45,556 bases of DNA from the NCBI GenBank assembly GCA_021787985.1, contig JAJYLG010000018.1:1-45556 (forward strand), in the 5' to 3' direction. The stretch is from Chloroflexota bacterium (GTDB lineage Bacteria > Chloroflexota > Dehalococcoidia > DSGV01). Within the stretch, counting starts at the first letter, position 1, and each line of letters begins with the position of its first letter. This document shows positions 42,204 through 45,556 of this stretch, piece after piece. Made by a program: the position numbers and the translations under genes. Under the pieces are notes generated by a model, which did no database searches, had not been told where the DNA came from, and saw only the letters and a list, made by a program, of their open reading frames with translations.

Positions 42204-43863
42204 GCGGCACTTCAGGCTGCGTGTCTCGGGGATGACCTGCGACTCCTGCAACCTCCACGTCCAGCACGCCCTGGCCGGGATCGGCTTGCAGGACGTCCAT
42301 GCCGACTGGCGGCGCGGCGAAGCCGCCTTCACCATCCCGCCCGGCCGCGAGGCGCCGCCGCTCGCCCGTCTCGATGGGGCATTACGGGACGCCGGCTACG
42401 GCGCTGTGTCTGTAGAACCGGCTGGCAGCGTCTCGGCGCCGGCTGCGCCCGCGAGCGATCGTGCCGGCGGCGAGCACGACCTGCTCATCGTCGGGTCCGG
42501 ATCGGCCGCTTTTGCCGCCGCCATCCGCGCCCGCGAGCTCGGCGCGCGCGTGGCGATGGTCGAGCGCGGCACCCTGGGCGGTACCTGCGTGAACGTCGGC
42601 TGCGTCCCGAGCAAGGCGCTGCTCAAAGCAGCGGAGCTGCACTGGGAGGCCGGTCATCACGCCTTCGCCGGCATCCATACTCGCGCTCGCCGGCCGGACC
42701 TGGGCACGCTCGTCGAACAGAAGGACGGTCTCGTCGAGGAGCTCCGCCGCGATCGCTACGAGGCGGTGGCGGCGGCCTACGGCTGGGACGTGATTCGCGG
42801 CGAGGCGCGCTTCGTCGACGAGACGACCCTCGACGTCGGGGGGAGCCGGTTCCGACCCGGAAGCGTCCTCATCGCTACCGGAGCGCAGCCGTGGGCACCG
42901 CCCATCCCGGGTCTCCGTGACGCCGGCTACCTCACCAGCACTTCCGCGCTGGAGTTGCGACGCATTCCGCGCCGCCTGGCCGTCATCGGCGGCAACGCCA
43001 TCGGACTGGAGCTCGGCCAGCTCTTCCTCCACCTGGGGAGCGAGGTCACGGTACTGGAGGCGTTGCCGCGCATCGCCCCCTTCGACGAGCCGGAGGTCAG
43101 CGCCGCACTCGCCGACGCGCTGCGGCAGCGCGGTATGGCGCTGCGCGCGGGCCTGACGGTCGAGGCCGTGGGGCGCCGTGGACGCGAGCGCGTGGTCCGC
43201 ATTACGGAGCGCGGCGGACAATCCGAGCTCCTCGTGGACGCCGTCCTGGTCGCGACCGGCAGGCGGCCGGACGCCGGTCGGCTCGCGCCCGAGCGAGCCG
43301 GCGTCGCGCTCGACGAGCGCGGGTTCGTCCGCGTGGACGCTGCGCTCCGCAGCTCGAACCCGCGCGTTTGGGCGGCCGGTGACGTCACCGGTGCGCCGCA
43401 GTTCGTCTACTTCGCCGCTTACGAGGGCACGCTGGCCGCGGACAACGCCCTCGGCCGCTCCGGCCGAAGCGTCGACCTCACGGGACTGCCGCGCGTCACC
43501 TTCACATCGCCGCAGGCGGCCGCCGTCGGGCTGACCGAGGCGGAGGCGCGCGACCAGGGCTATGGCGTACGCACGACGGTCCTGCCGATGGCGCTCGTGC
43601 CGCGCGCGATCGTCAACCACCACCCGGAAGGGCTGGTCAAGCTGGTGGTGGAGGATGGCTCAGGGCGGCTGCTCGGGATGCACGCGGTGGCCGAGGCGGC
43701 CGGCGAGATGATCCAGGTGGGCGTGCTCGCCATCCGCCACGGAATCATCGTCGCGGAGCTAGCGACGGACTTCTTCCCCTACCTGACCGAGGTGGAAGCA
43801 GCGAAGCTGGCGGCGCAGTCCCTCGGCCGCGACGTCGCGCTGCTCTCCTGCTGCGCGGGCTGA
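42187..43863 (+). CDS. merA: Mercuric reductase
   Basis: 558 aa, full length. N-terminal HMA (NmerA) domain with GMTCDSC (Cys18, Cys21) that delivers Hg(II). FAD/NADPH disulfide oxidoreductase core: LLIVGSGSAAFAAAIRA (FAD), GTCVNVGCVPSKALLKAAEL with redox Cys134 and Cys139, LAVIGGNAIGLELGQ (NADPH), and VWAAGDVTG. Dimer-end thiols are the vicinal pair Cys555-Cys556 in LSCCAG. The product reduces Hg(II) to volatile Hg(0) in the cytoplasm. Start ATG 42187 lies within the regulator gene. A small gene starts at its stop (TGATG) but is broken by an IS element. Confidence 0.97.
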   Translation: MTEQTERHFRLRVSGMTCDSCNLHVQHALAGIGLQDVHADWRRGEAAFTIPPGREAPPLARLDGALRDAGYGAVSVEPAGSVSAPAAPASDRAGGEHDLLIVGSGSAAFAAAIRARELGARVAMVERGTLGGTCVNVGCVPSKALLKAAELHWEAGHHAFAGIHTRARRPDLGTLVEQKDGLVEELRRDRYEAVAAAYGWDVIRGEARFVDETTLDVGGSRFRPGSVLIATGAQPWAPPIPGLRDAGYLTSTSALELRRIPRRLAVIGGNAIGLELGQLFLHLGSEVTVLEALPRIAPFDEPEVSAALADALRQRGMALRAGLTVEAVGRRGRERVVRITERGGQSELLVDAVLVATGRRPDAGRLAPERAGVALDERGFVRVDAALRSSNPRVWAAGDVTGAPQFVYFAAYEGTLAADNALGRSGRSVDLTGLPRVTFTSPQAAAVGLTEAEARDQGYGVRTTVLPMALVPRAIVNHHPEGLVKLVVEDGSGRLLGMHAVAEAAGEMIQVGVLAIRHGIIVAELATDFFPYLTEVEAAKLAAQSLGRDVALLSCCAG

Positions 43864-43881
43864 TGACCGTGGACGAAGACT

Positions 43882-43885
43882 CTAA
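43882..43885. repeat. Target-site duplication CTAA (other copy 45238-45241)
   Basis: CTAA immediately precedes the left inverted repeat and immediately follows the right one. Fits the YTAR-type 4-bp target of the IS5 family. Confidence 0.9.
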
Positions 43886-45237
43886 CAGGGTGTTGAAGAT
43901 GGCCGGTTGTCTGAGGGGTTGGCGGTGGAGGGCAGGACAGCGAGGCTCGCGGGCGGGGTTGAAGGGTCTGGGGTGATGGCGGAGAGAGGGAGTATGGAGC
44001 GCTTCGGCACTCTCTGCTGTGCCTTCGCGCCCTCTTCGGGGCCAGAGGGCGCAATGCGGCCCGGTCAGGTAGCTTGTTGGGCCTCGATGTTGGCGATCCG
44101 CACGAGGTTCAGCGCGACGGCGGTGAGGGTGGCCCAGAGCTGGTTCTTGGCCTTGCCGATATAGCGCAGTTTGCGTCCGGCGCCCGTGGTCTTGATCCAG
44201 CCGAAGCATTCCTCGATGCGCTTGCGTACCCGCTGGCTCACGGCGTAGCCGGGATGCCGGGTTGTCCGCCCGTCGATTGCACTGCGCCAGTTGGAGGTGT
44301 TCTGGGTGACGTGCGGGGTCACCTCGCGTTGGCGCAACTCCTCGACAAAGGCCCGCGTGTCGTAGCCCTTGTCCGCGGCCAGTGTGACCCGCTTCCGCGG
44401 CAGGCGCCGCCGGTCGAGCATCACGAGCGCTGCCTCGCGCTCGGCGGTTCCCGTCGCCTGGGTGACCAGGAGGTCGAGGACCAGCCCATTGCGATTCTCC
44501 ATGAGGAGGTGGCCGGCGTACGCGAGGCGCGCCTCCTGGCCCCTTGCCTTCCGCGCCAACCGGGCCTCCGGGTCGGTCGTCGAAGCATGCGTCTCGTTGC
44601 TCCGCCGCTGGCCGTGGAAGTCGACCTCCCGGTTCTTGGCGCTGCCTCCGCCGGGTGGCGGTCCCTGCTCATCCCGAGGGCGCACGCTCTTCTGTGACGC
44701 CCAGGCCTGCAGCAGCGTGCCATCGACGCTGAAGTGGTCTTCGCTGATTCGCCGCCGCCGGCGCGCTTCACGCACCACCTCACCCAGGAGCGCTCCTGCC
44801 ACTCCGTGCTCCAGGAGCCGCTTGCGGTTCTTCGAGAAGGTCGAGTGGTCGAAGGCGTCGTCGGTGTTGTTCAGCCCACAGAACCACTTGAAGAGGAGGT
44901 CGTACTGGAGCCGCTCGCAGAACTGGCGCTCGGAGCGGATCGAGTAGAGGGCCATCAGGAGCGAAGCCTTGATCAGCTGCTCAGGAGGGACGGAGTACCG
45001 GCCATTCGCCGCGTACATGGCGGTGAGTCGCGGCGACAGGGCCACGAGTACCTCGTCCACCAGCGCCCGCACCCTGCGGATCGGGTGCTCAGACGGGATG
45101 AAGTCCTCCGTCGTCACCCCCATCAGCATCTTCGCCTGTCGCTCTACCGGTCCCCGCATGGCATCCTCCTTCGCTCACTCAGAGGATAACTGATCACCTG
45201 CTTGTGTCATATGCCAAGGGGGCTTTTCAACACCCTG
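43886..45237 (-). mobile_element. Complete IS5-family insertion sequence, 1352 bp
   Basis: Bounded by CAGGGTGTTGAA (43886-43897) and its exact complement TTCAACACCCTG (45226-45237), with partial matching further in (next bases AGC versus GAT, then CC). Flanked by CTAA on both sides. Contains one transposase gene on the minus strand and about 170 nt of non-coding sequence at the left end. Perfect ends, intact transposase and exact duplication point to a recent insertion. Confidence 0.95.
44065..45159 (-). CDS. IS5-family DDE transposase
   Basis: 364 aa, intact. N-terminal region with HPIRRVRALVDEVLVAL, LIKASLLMALYSIRSERQFC and FKWFCGLNNTDDAFDHSTFS, as in IS5-group enzymes. Catalytic residues: Asp in HFSVDGTLLQAWASQKS, Asp in VTLAADKGYDTRAF and Glu in RKRIEECFGWIKT, the DDE triad with the Y-(2)-R-(3)-E-like spacing of this family. 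The loop between them has HASTTDPEARLARK. Start ATG 45159 lies 67 nt inside the right end. Confidence 0.95.
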   Translation of the reverse strand: MRGPVERQAKMLMGVTTEDFIPSEHPIRRVRALVDEVLVALSPRLTAMYAANGRYSVPPEQLIKASLLMALYSIRSERQFCERLQYDLLFKWFCGLNNTDDAFDHSTFSKNRKRLLEHGVAGALLGEVVREARRRRRISEDHFSVDGTLLQAWASQKSVRPRDEQGPPPGGGSAKNREVDFHGQRRSNETHASTTDPEARLARKARGQEARLAYAGHLLMENRNGLVLDLLVTQATGTAEREAALVMLDRRRLPRKRVTLAADKGYDTRAFVEELRQREVTPHVTQNTSNWRSAIDGRTTRHPGYAVSQRVRKRIEECFGWIKTTGAGRKLRYIGKAKNQLWATLTAVALNLVRIANIEAQQAT

Positions 45238-45375
45238 CTAAGAGCGAAGGCAAGCACGAGCCGAGCACGTCGGCCTCGGCGTCGCGGCACTGGCGCTGAT
45301 TGTTTGCTGCGGTCTGCCCGCTGTCGGCGTCGCCCTGGCCGCGGCTACCGTAACGGCTATCGGCGGCGGGCGCTG

Positions 45376-45556
45376 GTGACGGCGGCGGGAATGATCCCCG
45401 ACTTGCTGGTGCCGCGGACGACCGGGGTCACCTATGAGCCCGCGGTCCTGGCCGCCTACCAGCGACGGGGGCGGGAGGTCGACCGGGCCATTCGCCAGAT
45501 GTACTTCGAGGGGCTGGCGACCCGGCGCATCGGGCCGATCCTGGAGCAGCTCCTCG
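45376..45556 (+). CDS. IS256/Mutator-type transposase, partial at window end
   Basis: GTG 45376 (or ATG 45391) opens a frame that runs off the window: MIPDLLVPRTTGVTYEPAVL then EVDRAIRQMYFEGLATRRIG and PILEQLL. The second block matches the Mutator motif around xxxMYxxGLSTRxVxxxLE. About 80-90 N-terminal residues usual in the family are absent, since the mer-linked membrane frame lies directly upstream, so it is probably 5'-truncated. Its completeness at the 3' side cannot be seen. Confidence 0.72.
   Translation, partial: MTAAGMIPDLLVPRTTGVTYEPAVLAAYQRRGREVDRAIRQMYFEGLATRRIGPILEQLL

Larger units (their letters stand above)
43863..45379 (+). pseudogene. Small mer-linked membrane protein interrupted by IS5 and frameshifted
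   Basis: The ATG at 43863 shares its A with the merA stop (TGATG). Before the insertion the frame read MTVDEDSKSEGKHEPS, continuing at 45242 beyond the element. From about 45265 the frame encoding HVGLGVAALALIVCCGLP (one membrane helix with a CC pair) and ending GGGRW at 45377-45379 is one base away. ACCxLP-type helices are typical of small membrane proteins in mer operons. So the gene carries both an IS insertion and a 1-nt frameshift, and is probably dead. Role in mercury uptake is inference. Confidence 0.6.

Noticed and set aside
43863-43885. Start of a merB or second merA-type gene after merA
   Set aside because: Only 23 nt precede the IS; after its removal the frame gives a short membrane peptide, not an organomercury lyase.

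Overview
The window is about 70% GC. Extracytoplasmic proteins have Ser/Thr-Pro linkers, several genes appear leaderless or GTG-started, the two-component kinases end in a HisKA_3/HATPase module, and the cytochrome b, NrfD, MprF and mer gene types fit a Gram-positive-like soil or thermal bacterium. I favour Chloroflexota (Thermomicrobia-like) over Actinomycetota, but this is inference from gene style and no rRNA or tRNA is present.

Region 1 (1-7405) looks like a mobile or defence island. A minus-strand, tightly coupled operon runs from an RDD/NERD-like membrane protein (5584) through a lamin-tail-like secreted protein, a zinc-ribbon protein, a CAP-domain secreted protein, a Cys-rich protein and a RusA-like protein to a PvuII-type cytosine-N4 methyltransferase. 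A PvuII-type endonuclease, cut by the window edge, converges on the methyltransferase. A Prim-Pol replication protein is transcribed divergently and is followed by a Phd/RelE-type toxin-antitoxin pair.

Region 2 (7784-26421) holds envelope and secreted functions: a rhomboid-MprF fusion, a DUF4232 protein, a seven-repeat propeller lipoprotein, a NodB deacetylase, a broken PIN toxin, a 12-TM His-rich membrane protein, a PAS histidine kinase, a lipoprotein, and a TIG-repeat/lamin-tail protein whose 5' end runs out of frame into a truncated NrfD gene. A small membrane protein with a C-terminal helix-turn-helix follows.

Region 3 (26735-33771) holds an IS3 OrfA remnant, a Rieske-less cytochrome b operon with two small membrane subunits (minus strand), and two two-component systems: NarL-type RR/HK divergent from cytochrome b, then OmpR-type RR/HK followed by a methyltransferase.

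Region 4 (33785-45556) is a metal-handling island: lipoprotein, CCAHH membrane protein, His-rich small membrane protein (frameshifted), CuA-like cupredoxin, CcdA, YHS, YHS-HMA, YHS-HMA copper ATPase, a second cupredoxin, then an ArsR/CmtR-type regulator and mercuric reductase (merA) behind a promoter embedded in a perfect 22-bp palindrome. A small mer-type membrane gene downstream of merA is interrupted by a complete IS5-family element (43886-45237, TSD CTAA), and an IS256-type transposase fragment reaches the window end.

The most unusual items are the cytochrome b C-terminal subunit with a large loop insertion and an altered Qo motif, the sensor domain shared by two kinases, the rhomboid-MprF fusion, the helical/lamin-tail module found twice, and the leaderless regulator promoter with its palindromic operator. 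Protein families were recognised by eye and from memory; no database search was run.
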